From assembly GCF_022539665.2 (NCBI RefSeq), contig NC_081338.1, forward strand, positions 1,364,001 to 1,428,000: a DNA stretch of 64,000 nucleotides. Reading direction: 5' to 3'. This document shows positions 1 to 10,854 of this stretch, in pieces. Under the pieces are notes generated by a model. The model saw only the letters and a list, made by a program, of their open reading frames with translations, had not been told where the DNA came from and searched no databases. Every line of letters starts with the position of its first letter. The first letter of the stretch is position 1. The position numbers and the translations under genes are program-made. The stretch comes from Daphnia carinata. Taxonomy: Eukaryota; Arthropoda; Branchiopoda; Diplostraca; Daphniidae.

Positions 1-751
1 AACAATCAGTTAGGCGTGGGAACATATTTTCTAGACACAAAAACGGATAAATAACAAGGTTTGTTAAACTAAATGATATCGTTAAGCAGGTAGGCTAATT
101 AACTAGCTAATTAGCTAAATTTCATTCCAGTTATAATTAAGATAGTCGACTAGGGGGGGGGCAGGAGTAGATTAGGGATGTAAACAAAATTGAATTAGTC
201 TTGGTAGTCTTCATTCGTTCCATGTAAATGTCCAGAATTCCAATAACACCACCGTTATTTATTGTACAACTTTAACTTTAACCAATCACCCAACGATTAC
301 AATTTGCCATGAAAAGTAATATCGTCGAACCTGCCTGATCCATATGAAACGTAAGTATAAAGCCAAAGGTTCACATTCACGCATAATATCATAACATATA
401 ATAAGGTTTTTCGTTGTGAAAACCCAGCATTTCACCCATCCCAATGAGTCGACACACGAACGCAAACTAGACACATAGTCAATTAACACCAAACATCAAT
501 TGACATCTAGATTTAAAATACAACTAACTGAAACTTAGTAATGTAAATTTGTAGATAAGTTTATTTTCCAATCAAATTGAGGATCAGATGAGTTCCCATT
601 AAAAAAAAACACAAAAGGCTTTATCACTGAAAATGATCTTTTCTATATTATAGTGACACAGGCAAAATCACAAGTTTAGATATCTTACGACACATGCCTT
701 AACTTGGATAAACTTCTTTCGAAGATTCCAAATTTCAACTGACTTCGGGTT
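1..751. other. AT-rich flank with no gene seen
   Basis: I see no convincing coding region, RNA gene or repeat here. The only open frames are short, lack codon structure and match nothing I recognise. The stretch ends where the DIRS-like element begins, at the AATT at 752-755. Confidence 0.5.
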
Positions 752-860
752 AATTGCAAATTATCAGAGGGATCAAACAACTCCCCCCCCTTTTTTTCTT
801 GTATCCCTCTTCCCTATGCACGCGGTCTAAACCGCCTACATACCTCAAACATATTTGCTA
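752..860. repeat. DIRS right inverted terminal repeat
   Basis: The reverse complement of this stretch matches 6784-6870: both contain the block ATGTAGGCGGTTTAG followed by an ACCGCGTGCA-type stretch and GGGAAGAGGGATA. The outer tip, AATTGCAAATTATC at 752-765, reappears at 1411-1424 in the internal complementary region. Confidence 0.85.
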
Positions 861-1401
861 TACGACTAAAGTATTAACATTGACCAACTTGACACAATTA
901 AACCAAACAAACCCTAAAGGTTGATACTTCACAAACCCAATACGCCGAACAAAAAACCAAAACGTAGAGATAAAAAAACCCTCAACAGAGAAAAAACCTG
1001 ACTTTTCCAGGAGAAAAATAACTCTGTTGGGGAAAAAATTGTGAGGGAAACAAGGAAAACTGAAAACATGGGGTAAAGACTTGTCCATCTCTTCCTCCAC
1101 TTGACACTGCCGACACTTCCGCGGGTGGAAAAAAGGCCCGTCTGGCTAGTCATCTTCGCCAAAAACATCCGTCCTGTTATCCGCATTTTGTGGCCTCTTG
1201 CCTGCCCTGGCTGGTTGAACCATGACACGATGGAGTGAAGAGCATAAACAAAGGTAACCCACAAGACAATTTAAGTCCAACCAACAAAATAAATGAATTG
1301 ATCAAAAAAACAGGGTGGGACTGGTGGGTAGACGTACCCTTAGGGTCGTCTCTTCATTTATTTTCTCATACAATTCTAATAATCCATCGGGATCGCTTCG
1401 C

Positions 1402-1460
1402 GATCCCTTTGATAATTTGCAATTGTATAGCGAAAAACATTTCGCTAGACCCTAAGGGTG
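1402..1460. repeat. DIRS internal complementary region
   Basis: The segment GATAATTTGCAATT (1411-1424) is the reverse complement of the right tip at 752-765. The overlapping segment from AATT at 1421 to about 1458 matches the left tip at 6925-6961, sharing AATTGTATAGCGAAAAA and TTTCGCTAGACCCTA in the minus/plus senses. The two fragments meet at the shared AATT. In DIRS elements this region is thought to guide circularisation of the cDNA ends. Confidence 0.85.
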
Positions 1461-1480
1461 ACTTCAAAGGCCCACTTAAA

Positions 1481-2461
1481 TTAAATTTGTGCTCCAAGAT
1501 TCATTGTGCCGACCGACGGCCCTGCACTTCTCTTGTAAAAACGGGTGAACGTAGACTCTCTAGTCCACTGCCCCGCCCGTAAAATTGCATCCACAGCTAC
1601 GTCATTGCGCACAGCTTTAGATGCGCAGCGCCTCTTGTAGAATGAGCCCCAAAGATCGTTGTGTAAACTCCCGCCAACCTCAGAAAGGTCTTGATCCACC
1701 TGCCGATCGTTTTGGCAGTTACGGGCTCGTGTGGCGCTATGAGAGCAATAAAAACTCTGCCACTATTGGTCGCGTTCCTAAAAGCATGAGTACGCTCAAC
1801 GAAATTTTCCAAGGCCAACACAGACTTTTGTCCGGGCAGGCTTTCACTTTTGTGGACTGAAGCTGCCCGTTGCGCTGAGTCTTCCTTAACGACACTAAGG
1901 AAAGCCTCACCTCCCCGCTCGAAAAAAAAATTTAACTCAGGTCAATTGCGGAGATTTCCGACACTCTCGTTAGGGAAACCAACGTTATCAAGGTGACCGT
2001 CTTGTAGGCCAGCATTAATAGTGGCAAACGCTGAATCTCTTCTAACGATGAAACGAAAGAGAAAACTTGGTATGGATCCCACATCGCGCTATACTTAGGC
2101 TTAGGCGGGTTTTTGTTGTAGCAACCCCTTAATAGTTCGACAACCAGCGGATGCTCCCCCAGCGAAGACCCTTCCACGTTACCCAGTGTTTTCGATAGCA
2201 TGGAGCGATGAACATTAACTGTGCTATACGACTTGCCCAAAGCATGCAAGTCTGACTCAGTTGCGGCGAAAAGCCTCGCCTTTCGAAGCCACGCCGGAGA
2301 GTTTCCAAGCGGCCAGGTGTAGTGCGCCGGTCGTCAGGAGCGGATGTGCTTCTTCCAATGCTGAGGTTAGTAATGTGGGACTCGGGTGAAGCAAGCGAGG
2401 AACGTCGCACGCTAGCTCCACCAAAAGCGGAAACCAAGGTTGACCAATCCAAACTGGGCAA
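1481..2461 (-). pseudogene. DIRS tyrosine recombinase relic
   Basis: Three overlapping fragments in different frames make up a tyrosine recombinase C-terminal catalytic domain. The 1932-2249 fragment ends with TRVSEISAIDLS, which holds the first catalytic Arg. The 1597-1821 fragment carries GAHSTRGAAHLK, the H-x-x-R box. The 1481-1699 fragment carries W-x-x-ESTFTRFY, with the likely nucleophilic Tyr. The catalytic residues therefore survive, but at least two frameshifts separate them. In an intact element this enzyme would insert a circular cDNA by site-specific recombination. It sits directly before the internal complementary region, the usual position. Confidence 0.82.
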
Positions 2462-2513
2462 ATAAAAACAACAGTAGCTTGCTCACGTCTACTTTTTTCC
2501 AGACACAAGAAAA

Positions 2514-3434
2514 TTAAACAAAAGGCGGGAAAACGTACGCCGCCAACCCACCCCAATTCAAGGCGAAATCATTGGTTGCCATAGCTTCTGGCTGAGGCCT
2601 CCAGGAAACAAAAGACGCTAACTGCGCATTCCAAGGGGCAGCAAACAGGTCCATCTCGGATGGCCAAATGTTATTAACGTAAGAAAAAACCGTCGGACTT
2701 AGCCTCCAATCACTTGTGTCCGCCGAGCGTGACTCTTCATCCGCCTCCACGTTAAGCCTGCCAGATAAGTGTACCGCTTCCACGGCAACGCCACGCTCTT
2801 TACACCAATCCGTCAATGACTTTGAGGCCATCGAGAGCGCCACCGACTTCGTACCACCGCATTTGTTGATGTAAGCGACGACAGTTGTGTTGTCAAGAAA
2901 AATGCGAATAGCGATATTTCTTGACGCCGCGGTGAACGACTGAATAGAGTCCAGGGCCCCCGTATTCTTACGCCATTGAAACATGCCCCCCAGCCCGAAA
3001 GAGACGCATCTGCACAGATTTCCAAGTCAGGCACTTTAGGGAAGAACAATCTCTCTTTCGACGCGTCCAGGTTGCACACCCACCACTCCAAATCCACTCG
3101 CGCACCTTCCGATAAAAAAACAGCTCGAGCTCAAGTCAAAGTCGAATTTTTTGGCCGGCTCAATGTAAAAGCGCTGCATGCTTCGGTAATGCGACTGAGC
3201 GAACGGTATCGACGGGATAGCCCAAGTAAAGTTCCCGAGAATAGATGCAATCTCCCTGAGGGTAATTTTGTTTTTATCCAACGCCGCTTGACACATGGCT
3301 CTCACCGATAAGACCTTCTTAACCGGCAGCGCAAAAGACATGCGCTTAGAGTTTACCATTAAACCCAAATATTCTATGATCTGGGTGGGTTTCAGCACCG
3401 ATTTTGACCAATTCAGTAAAAAAACCTCCCACAC
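2514..3434 (-). pseudogene. DIRS RT C-terminus and RNase H relic
   Basis: The 3036-3434 fragment starts with the end of the RT thumb/connection (NWSKSVLKPTQIIEYLGLMV). It is followed in another frame by the RNase H start (ICADASLSGWGACF, 2813-3097) and then by 2514-2984. That last fragment holds IFLDNTTVVAYINKCGG, RLNVEADEESR and the FASW-type tail ending YVFPPF. This order is typical of DIRS RT/RNase H polyproteins. Frame changes near 3000 and 3060 make it non-functional. It is the downstream half of the RT reading frame that the 3490-4485 insertion separates from 4490-5249. Confidence 0.8.
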
Positions 3435-3489
3435 GGCACATGTTCACTTTTTCCAAACATGCCACTTCCTGGGAACTACCTAAAAGGCT

Positions 3490-4485
3490 CTTAGCCTCCC
3501 CAGCGCATCAATCATACGGTTGAGATATACTGAGGAGGGCCACAAGATGCTGGAAAATTGTGGAGAAACATGCCAATATTTTCAATTCAAGAAATTGTTG
3601 GTGATATGCTCAGGAGTGCTTTAGGAGATCCCTCCATGAAAGTAAGACTCGTGAGTTTTAAAGTATCACAAAAACATTTGGCTCAAGTAGAATTGTTAGA
3701 TAATGTAAATTTTGGGGTTTACCATTTCAAATTAGAATCAAAAATTAGAAATTTAGAATTAGGTAACGATAGTAGTATGAAATAGCAAAAATTTTTAGGA
3801 AATTGCAAAAGTTTGTTATGACCACTATAAAGTGCAATATGAGTAATAAATATTTCTGATTTTGCTCTAATAGTATTTTGTTAAATGAACTCTATTAAAT
3901 ACAATATAGTTCATGTTCTCCTGTAATTTTAATTAAAATGGCATAAGAAAAAAAGGTTTTGTGAACCATTTAAGTATGAGTAAACACCATCGGTATTTTA
4001 AAAAGAAAAATGCGTATAAGCCGACGTTTTTTACGCTGTATATTGCCTACCGGATTGGAGGCTCATCGTTCCAAGTGGAACAACTTTGAAAATAGTCCTA
4101 TCTCTAAATGGGAATAGCACTAATGCCTTGGTAACTTGGGAGTGACCTAAAATATTTTTAAAGTCAGTCCTTTTTCATCGCCAATTCCAATAAAAGATCA
4201 AGCTTTTGAATGTGAATAAACCATTTCAAATATTCTATTGTCCTTTAATATTCATTTTTTATTTTAATTACATTTAAATGCTTCTATAATTGGTCTATAA
4301 CGGTTCTATAATTGGTTCTGTATTGGTTCTTTTCTATATGCTAATACCATGGGAGGTTATTGGTACTACTTGAGGATGATGCAAGAGGGACTGAAGAGCC
4401 TGTCAGGCAGCAGCCAGGGAACCAAAAAGAAGATTCTAAGAGGAATCGAGGACGGTTATGGGGAAGACTGGGGAGAATAGTAGGA
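3490..4485. mobile_element. ~1 kb insertion splitting the DIRS RT
   Basis: RT coding on the minus strand stops making sense below 4490 and resumes at about 3470, so roughly 1 kb of foreign DNA lies between. The insert is AT-rich and contains a repeat shared with 25807-26070. An open frame at 3558-3785 (plus) has no recognisable motif, and I do not call it a gene. I could not define terminal repeats or a target duplication, and the exact borders are uncertain by some tens of bases. Confidence 0.6.
3845..4090 (-). repeat. dispersed repeat, copy 1
   Basis: Reverse complement of 25825-26060. Shared landmarks are TCCAATCCGGTAGGCAA, GTCGGCTTATA, CCGATGGTGTT and CTTAAATGGTTCAC, in the same order and spacing. 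The family is unknown. One copy sits inside the DIRS RT and the other inside the Helitron-derived left arm, so it is probably a non-autonomous transposon or part of one. Confidence 0.75.
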
Positions 4486-4489
4486 TGTT

Positions 4490-5249
4490 CTACTTAGGAG
4501 CCAGTCGAGCCGTGTGGGCTAGGCTCTGAATTAGTCCCACAACTTTCCCAATGTCCGCTCGAAGGCCGTCCTTTGACGCATTCATGATGAGAATGTCATC
4601 TAGATAAATTACAAGCCTAATACCCTCTCTTCGTAACACGGCCATAACTACCTTGAGTAGCTTGGTGAACACTCTAGGAGCCGGTGCAAGCCCAAACGCT
4701 AAACAAGAAAATTGAAAGATACGACCGCTCCATGAAAAGCGCGAAAACCTATGGAAAGCCGGGTGGACAGGTACTATCAAATAAGCGTCTTCCAAATCTA
4801 ACTTGACCATCCAGTCTCCCTCCCGAATCAGAAAACGTACGGCCTCCAAATTCTCCATCTTAAAGTGCTCGTATTGAATGCACTTATTCAGGGGCTTTAA
4901 ATTGACTATTGGTCGGAACAATCCTTTAGATTTTTTGGGGATAGCAAAAAAGGAGTGCACACAACCGTGGGAACCATCCACAACTACGATCGCGCGTTTT
5001 CTAATCAAATCCCGTACTTCCTTGTCGCAAACATCTGCCATCTGCTTCGACATATAAACCGGAGGAGGGCGACCTCCTTGAATCGGATCTACCAAAATCA
5101 ATTTTAAAACCCTTTGAAACCTTTTGAAGAACCCAAGCGTCACTGGTAATTTGTTCCCAGTTTTTTGCAAAAAACTGCAAACGCCCTCCCACATGAGCAT
5201 GGAGGGGAACGGCCGAAAGGGGATGACATACCTCTATCCTAGTGCCCAA
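4490..5249 (-). pseudogene. DIRS reverse transcriptase relic, N-terminal half
   Basis: The N-terminal part (frame starting near 5249) has HVGGRLQFFAKNW, typical of the DIRS RT leader. A frameshift near 5100 moves coding into the 4490-5200 frame, which contains YMSKQMADVCDKEVRDLI, FAIPKKSKGLFRPIVNLKPL, motif A KLDLEDAY, FSCLAFGLAPAPRVFTK and the catalytic YLDDILIM. The catalytic aspartates are present. The reading frame is lost at the insertion border near 4490. The enzyme would copy element RNA into cDNA. Confidence 0.85.
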
Positions 5250-6672
5250 GTACTTCTTACTCCAACACGACCACGTCCACTTTGTGCAACGCGCCCACGT
5301 CGACGGCCACGCGCCGCTATCAATGCCGGTCGCTGCGTCCTAGAAGGGACAAAAGCTGGACGATCCATCGCCACCCGCCTGGCGCGCGGTCTCGACCGTT
5401 GCAGTGTGGGTTGTCTTGCCGCAGCCGCCAAACCGTCTCGCTGGGCTAGAGTAGCGTCCTGCTTGGCCTCCTTTAGCATCGCTGTCAAAAACTTCTCAGT
5501 GAAAAGGAGCTCGCGGGCCTCCTTTCCAACTGAAAAAATCTCCGGGTCCGAGAGCATGAACTCGGATTTGGGCTCCACCACAGTGACAACCGCTTGTCTT
5601 CTTAGTTTGGTGACGTGAAGATACGCCCGAGCCGATTGTTGCAAAGCAGCTTCCACCGAATCTCTTATTTGGGTGTCAACCCCCCCTCAATGACAGCAAA
5701 GAGGCGAGCATACAGGCTTACTAGCGGAAGGGTCACATCCATAATCTTAAGTTGCGCCGTCACCAAAATGTCTTCGGTAGTGTTAACCGACTTCATCCCC
5801 TCTTTCTCACTGGCTCGCCGCTGCATATAGCCGTCGAGTTTAGGCGGCAGAGAGAAGCTGGGATCCTCAAACGACAACGGGAATCGTTTCGAAATCACCT
5901 TGAACGCCTCTCCTGTCAAAGTCTTTAACAAAAAAGATGTAAGCTCGTCACAGATAGATTGTGACACAATGATGGAAGACTGAACGTCTTCCGATCCACT
6001 CGCCCAACTCCTTTCATCCGTCGAAGACGTAGGGCGTGAACTCGCTGAGCCCGGTAACCAAGGCCGGTTCCGCTGTTTATCCAAAACTTCGTCGTCCTCT
6101 AGCCGGTCTTCACTAACTCCCACTCGCTCTTCTTGCTCTTGGCTAACGGTAGGAGACAAACTCGGCTGATGCACTCGTTCCTGTTGTAGTCGCCCCGCAT
6201 GCCGTTGACTATCCACACTCGGACGATCACTCACACGACGCAAAAGGCTACTTGGCCGTTCTAGTTCTCGTTGCCATTCCCTTTCCCGATGTAAGTCCAA
6301 CTCCATTTGATGCTCTAATTCACGCCGACGCTCCAAACTCCGTCGCCGCTCCCACTCATGTTGCCGATCCACCTCCCAACGTTCAAAATCCCGCTGACGC
6401 ACCCCATCACGGTTCCGCACTGGTCGCCGCTCTTCCCGGCCCACGTGCTCCCACTCGGTTTCCCGGTGATAATCATCTCTATTGCAAGCGGAAAGGTCCC
6501 GATCGAAAAAACATTCACCCAGGCGACTATAACGTTGGCCGCCTACTCCAGACGGCCCACAATCTTCGTCCCAGACACCTCGACGCAGTGGCGATCTATC
6601 ACGAGGCAGTTGAACATGCTCAAAAACCCTTTGTCTTTCCCGATAGAACCTATCCCGATCCTGCATGCGCAA
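5234..6672 (-). pseudogene. DIRS gag-like ORF1, frameshifted
   Basis: The 5665-6672 frame gives 335 residues. It has an extremely Arg/Glu-rich N-terminal half (many RER/REL repeats, probably a coiled or charged RNA-binding region) followed by a globular part ending near residue 335. Coding then continues in a second frame, 5234-5656, to an Arg-rich C-terminus (RGRRRGRVAQSGRGRVG). The break coincides with a run of seven C on the plus strand around 5680-5686, so a one-base change in a homopolymer is the simplest explanation. Position upstream of RT fits ORF1 of DIRS elements. There is no zinc knuckle. Confidence 0.7.
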
Positions 6673-6783
6673 CTCTCCTAACTCTTATCTCGTCAAGTAG
6701 CTGTGGGCTCTAGAATCCCGCGAACGGCCAGGCCGGTCGTTATTAAAACTACCTTGAGCCGACATCCTTACTGATCGAGAGCT

Positions 6784-6961
6784 AAAATATGTCTGAGGTA
6801 TGTAGGCGGTTTAGGCCGCGTGCAGAGGGAAGAGGGATAAAAAAAAAGGAGGGTAAGTTGTTTCCCTTTCTTTTGGTTTTTTCTTTTTCTCTTTGGAGAA
6901 TAGCTAAATATAATGTGTCTACACCCGTAGGGTCTAGCGAAATATTTTTCGCTATACAATT
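6784..6961. repeat. DIRS left inverted terminal repeat
   Basis: Upstream end of the minus-strand element. The inner part (6784-6870) is inverted relative to 780-850. The outer part (6925-6961) matches the internal complementary region near 1421-1458. It is longer than the right repeat, as expected for the split-repeat DIRS design. Confidence 0.82.
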
Positions 6962-7439
6962 ACGGCTTCTAAGCAGGAAACTTGGTCTTTCGAAATATTG
7001 ATTGGGTACTTGTCAACCACACATCTATGAAATGCATCAGCATAACCGGACCATCCAGAAAGCGGCTTCAATTTTTTCCCCTACAACCAGCATTACGTGG
7101 CACATTTAAAGTACTACTAAAAACGCCTTCCAGAAAATTATTGCAGTATAATTACCTGAATGAGTTCCGTTGGTTCATCAACAAGAACTCCAGCATCGTG
7201 TTTCTCCTTCAACATCTATAATCCTTTAATATAGAGCTCCATAGGAGACTTCGGTTCGAATAGGATGACAGTTCCATGCTTTCCGAAAAGTTTGTAACGA
7301 GCGTTAAATCAAATCATAGCCAACTATAGGGAGATAAAAAAGGTCTACATCCGAGTCTACGTTAAGAATTTCATCTGTTTCCATCTGTCTAGAATAATGT
7401 AAGACAAGCAATTAGTAGAAGCACTAATTTACCATTCGA
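6962..7439. other. non-coding spacer
   Basis: Between the DIRS end and the integrase-core pseudogene. I see no supported gene or repeat. Confidence 0.4.
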
Positions 7440-8520
7440 TGGAGCTTACTCAAATATTTTCATGAAAGTATTGGTGCATCTTTCAATTGCATCTCTCCAG
7501 AGACGTTCAACACGCTGATTGTGAACTGATGATCCCGTGCGAAAAATCTTTCGATTAACCTCTCTTGCATTATCATAAAATCAGCAACTAGAACGTTTTC
7601 ACCGCCATGATCGGACCTAGATAGTATAAGAAAAATTATTGGTATTTCATCATAGGTTTTCCCCAATAATTCCAAAAATATGCTTACCTTACGCTTGCGG
7701 GTCAGCCCCACTCCCTGAAGGCTTTCTCAAACAAACCAATTACAGTTTCAGAAAATTTGTTATTTTCAAAGGAAATATAGGCGATTAAGCGCGAATAACC
7801 ATTGATGGCTCCGTGAATAATGAACCCATAACTAAAATTAAAGGAAACTGCAAACGATTATCTAAATAAGAGCATAAATAAATAAATTACCGATCCATTT
7901 TGTGGCGGCCATCAGTGTGCCACAATGACAGTGGAGCTCTGACTTTGTATAGCCGATGCTTTATTCGTTGACTCATAGGTGCATTTTCCATTTTCCCGAT
8001 ACTCCCATAACTTGCACGCAGTTGTTTTTGCTTGAGAACAACATTTTTTGAAATGGTGCACCCTTTGAACATCTGCAAACCTGTGTTCGAACAATGCATT
8101 ATAAAGTGCAGGCAGTCTGGCACAAATTGGCAGGGTGCTGAAGTTTTTTTGAGTCTGTTTCACACTTTAAATCAAATATAGGAAGTAACATTACCAAACT
8201 TTGGGTTGCATCGTAACATATTTGTGAGATATGCATCTAGTTGTTCATCAGATATATTTGTGTACTTCGGTCTAGCTGTAAGATGTGTCTCCTTTAAAAC
8301 TCGGAACAAAGTTCTTCTGCTGATGTTTAGCAATTCAACAATCTTTGCAACAGGGACTCTCTGGGGTGAAAGTAAACACCAAAATCAGATCCACATTGCG
8401 ATATGTTACTTCATGAATGTCACTTACCTAAGTACCCTTTCAGTAAATCAATGTCAACAGCAAGCTTTGGTCTCCGAGCAGTAGTCGAAGTAGAACGTTC
8501 CACGGCTTTCACACTAATTA
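7440..8520 (-). pseudogene. intron-containing integrase-core (DDE) gene relic
   Basis: Minus-strand exons can be chained. Exons at about 8434-8520 and 8200-8360 carry a helix-turn-helix-like segment (VELLNISRRTLFRVLKE, then ISDEQLDAYL). An exon at 7891-8110 has YKVRAPLSLWHTDGRHKMDR. An exon at 7688-7831 starts YGFIIHGAINGYSRLIAYIS, and one below 7616 starts SDHGGENVLVADFM and then shows FRTGSSVHNQRVERLWRDA. Introns 7832-7890 (59 bp) and 7617-7687 (71 bp) have GT/AG ends and keep phase. The D (LWHTDG), D (SDHGG) and E (QRVERLW) of a DDE core are present. This matches the widespread animal 'integrase core domain' proteins related to rve. It is broken by an in-frame TGA at 7702-7704 and a frameshift near 7550. 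The first intron junction does not fit cleanly. Confidence 0.75.
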
Positions 8521-8587
8521 GGACATAGAATTGCAACGTGTATACGTTTAAGCAGAATTCAGAATGAAATTATAGGCTGTAGATACC

Positions 8588-8720
8588 ATCCCACATAGCA
8601 CAATTCGTTCCCACGGACATCCGTGGTATATCCTATTTGGATAACGATGACATCTTACGAACATCCGTGGAACTGCCCGACCTCCTGGTTGGATGTCCAT
8701 CGGATGCCGACGGAATATTA
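8588..8720 (+). repeat. left inverted repeat of the 2.1 kb element
   Basis: Rich in CGGACATCCG-like words, some of them palindromic. Pairs with 10565-10682 in the opposite orientation, with moderate divergence. Confidence 0.55.
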
Positions 8721-10564
8721 GAAGACCTCCCGGGAATATGCCGATTGATATCCGAAAGTCCTGTTGGACGGGAAAAGAACATGCTCTGAACATGTGAGAA
8801 TTATGGAAATACCTTTGTTTAAGCATTCCTGACTAAAGTAAAGTATGAAAAATAAATAATGTAACACAACGGTGGAATTATGGTGTGAAATTTCTTTGTA
8901 TTGACATATACCGACATATAAGATACAACATGTAACTTTCAAGTTTCGAAGACAAATAAAAAACTGATCCATTTTAATAATCTACAGTGAGGGGCCTCAG
9001 TAGGAAGACTACGCAGCTGGAGAGGAACAGAGAAGGCCACTGGACAGCATCGAGAGAAGCACATAGGCACTGAAAGTAATCCGGAACGGCACAGCACACA
9101 CAAAATCGGAAGACGGTAGTAGCCCACAGAGTAACAGAAGCACTAGTTGCTAACGAGAAAAGTTCCAAACGCGAAATTCACTTAATGTTACACGAAAACT
9201 CCAGACGCAGCACATAAACAGCACAGACGATAAACTACACCACGAACAACTAAACGATGACTAGCTGAAATGCTGAATCAGCATGCGAAAATTGGAGTCG
9301 AAACTACCATTATTTATCATTTCAGTAGTCTTTCCCTAAACACCGGGGAATGGTTTCATCTCAAAAATCTTTTTATATCATAACTTGATTATTGAAGGAG
9401 TTTTTTACAAGGATATAGTTTAAACATTACAGTAAGTTTTTAAAGTCCGTTTTAGATGATAATTGTGAATTATTTATTAACATTGGGTTACCTCTCAATG
9501 CTAAATTTGAATTCAGTCGGCGATTGTTAAAGTAACGTCTGCTCGAGTGAGACATCAGAAGAATATCAGGCAAGTTTACATTTACTGTAGTTTATTTTGG
9601 TTAACGTTACATTTTTCTTATATTTAGATATCAGAGTTCGACAATTTATACTTAGAGATGAATGGGATTATTTACCACTGCTATCTTCCAAATGATTTTG
9701 TATATTTTTCTATTGAGGTTGTGGCTCCCCGAGCCAAAATGAGCCCACAGTGAGGCAGAAATTTAAACTCTACACAATTGGTGAGTTCAACAGACGGTTT
9801 CATTAACATGTACGTTTCAGCAAACGCTTTACGTGCTCTTCTTTAAGGTATTGATGGGGTTCTTGGCCGTAAATGGTTACCTAATCTTCCCCATTTTAAC
9901 ACAAACAACTTTTGACGTTTTAGCAAATGTTTTTAAAGACAATTTATTACCTGTTCCTTTATCATTCTGAAGGAGACACTTTTCTGTGTGGATTGGGAGA
10001 TAAAAAGAGTCAGGAATTTTGGCACTTCGAGCAATTGCTGAATGTATTTACTTTTATCATTATTAAGATTGGTTTATTGGTAACGGCATTATCTACCTTT
10101 GTAGGATGAACGAGGAGATAAGGTATTTTAATCTAGTTTTGACACAAATCAGATGAATAATGCTAGGAATTGTAATTATTTAATTGAAAAATAATTGAAA
10201 ATTAAAATTATTATTGTAACGTATGTTGAAAACTGAGTAAGATTTGATGAGATAAATATATTGCAATGTACAATGTATTATGTAATGTGTTTAACATTTT
10301 GTCATTTCATTCGCCATGGTCTAATTTTTAATGAAATAATTTTTTTCAACGACCGTTCAATTATATAACATCATTTTTACGTATGGTGATCTTTAACAAA
10401 GCTTTTTCAAGTTGAATCAAAACCTAAGAGGTCTTTTCGAAATTGATTTAAAACATGGTTTAAATTCTCTTTTTTTTACAACGTTTATTTAGAAAAAAGA
10501 AAAAAATTTAAACTCTTCTTTGCTGTTGCAGGGACGTCCTCAGGATCTTGTTTTAGCACCTCCA

Positions 10565-10682
10565 CCGGGCTTCAAATTCTAATAGCCGACGGACATCCAT
10601 CGAACAACCCGATATGGCGCAGGATATCTAACGGATGTTCGGATCACAGTCGGACATCCGACGGCAGAGATGTGCTATGTGT
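10565..10682 (-). repeat. right inverted repeat of the 2.1 kb element
   Basis: Reverse-complement partner of 8588-8720. Contains CGACGGACATCCATCG and CAGTCGGACATCCGACGG and ends in GTGCTATGTGTG. Confidence 0.55.
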
Positions 10683-10854
10683 GATGTTGCAGTGTGAATT
10701 TCTAGTAGAGAAATTTCCACGGAACATCCACAAGTAAGGCAAATCTCAAATAAGACGACCAGTGGCATCACACCAATCCCACCATTATTACAAACGTTAA
10801 ATGTTTTAGGAGCTACGTACTGTGAATTCGAAACGAAAAGACTATTGAACCTGA

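Larger units (their letters stand above)
752..6961 (-). mobile_element. DIRS-like tyrosine-recombinase retrotransposon, broken
   Basis: About 6.2 kb, read on the minus strand, in the order gag-like, RT, RNase H, tyrosine recombinase, as in DIRS1-type elements. These use a tyrosine recombinase instead of a DDE integrase and have inverted rather than direct terminal repeats. Both ends can be placed: the left repeat tip ends at 6958-6961 (AATT) and the right tip at 752-755 (AATT). An internal complementary region around 1402-1460 joins the complements of both tips through the same AATT, which is the diagnostic DIRS layout. All coding parts carry frameshifts, and RT is split by a ~1 kb insertion, so the copy is dead. 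Family placement rests on domain order plus termini. Assignment to a DIRS subgroup is not possible by eye. Confidence 0.88.
8588..10682. mobile_element. ~2.1 kb element bounded by inverted repeats
   Basis: The left border begins CCCACATAGCAC and the right border ends GTGCTATGTGTG, which are inverted relative to each other. About 130 bp inside each border have matching order: GGACATCCG/GGATGTCCG, GAACATCCGT, then GGATGTCC(A/G)TCGG, then TATTAGAA. An AT dinucleotide flanks both sides. Interior frames (for example 8939-9168 minus and 9927-10109 plus) show no recognisable domain. This looks like a non-autonomous DNA transposon with long inverted repeats. I do not assign a superfamily. Confidence 0.55.

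Noticed and set aside
3558..3785. 75-codon plus-strand frame in the DIRS insert
   Set aside because: No motif, no support from the dispersed repeat copy and likely chance in an AT-rich insert.
5124..5618. 164-codon plus-strand open frame
   Set aside because: Antisense shadow of the DIRS gag/RT region on the minus strand.
6252..6713. 153-codon plus-strand frame rich in Ala/Pro
   Set aside because: Shadow of the Arg-rich DIRS gag frame, whose codon composition leaves the other strand open.
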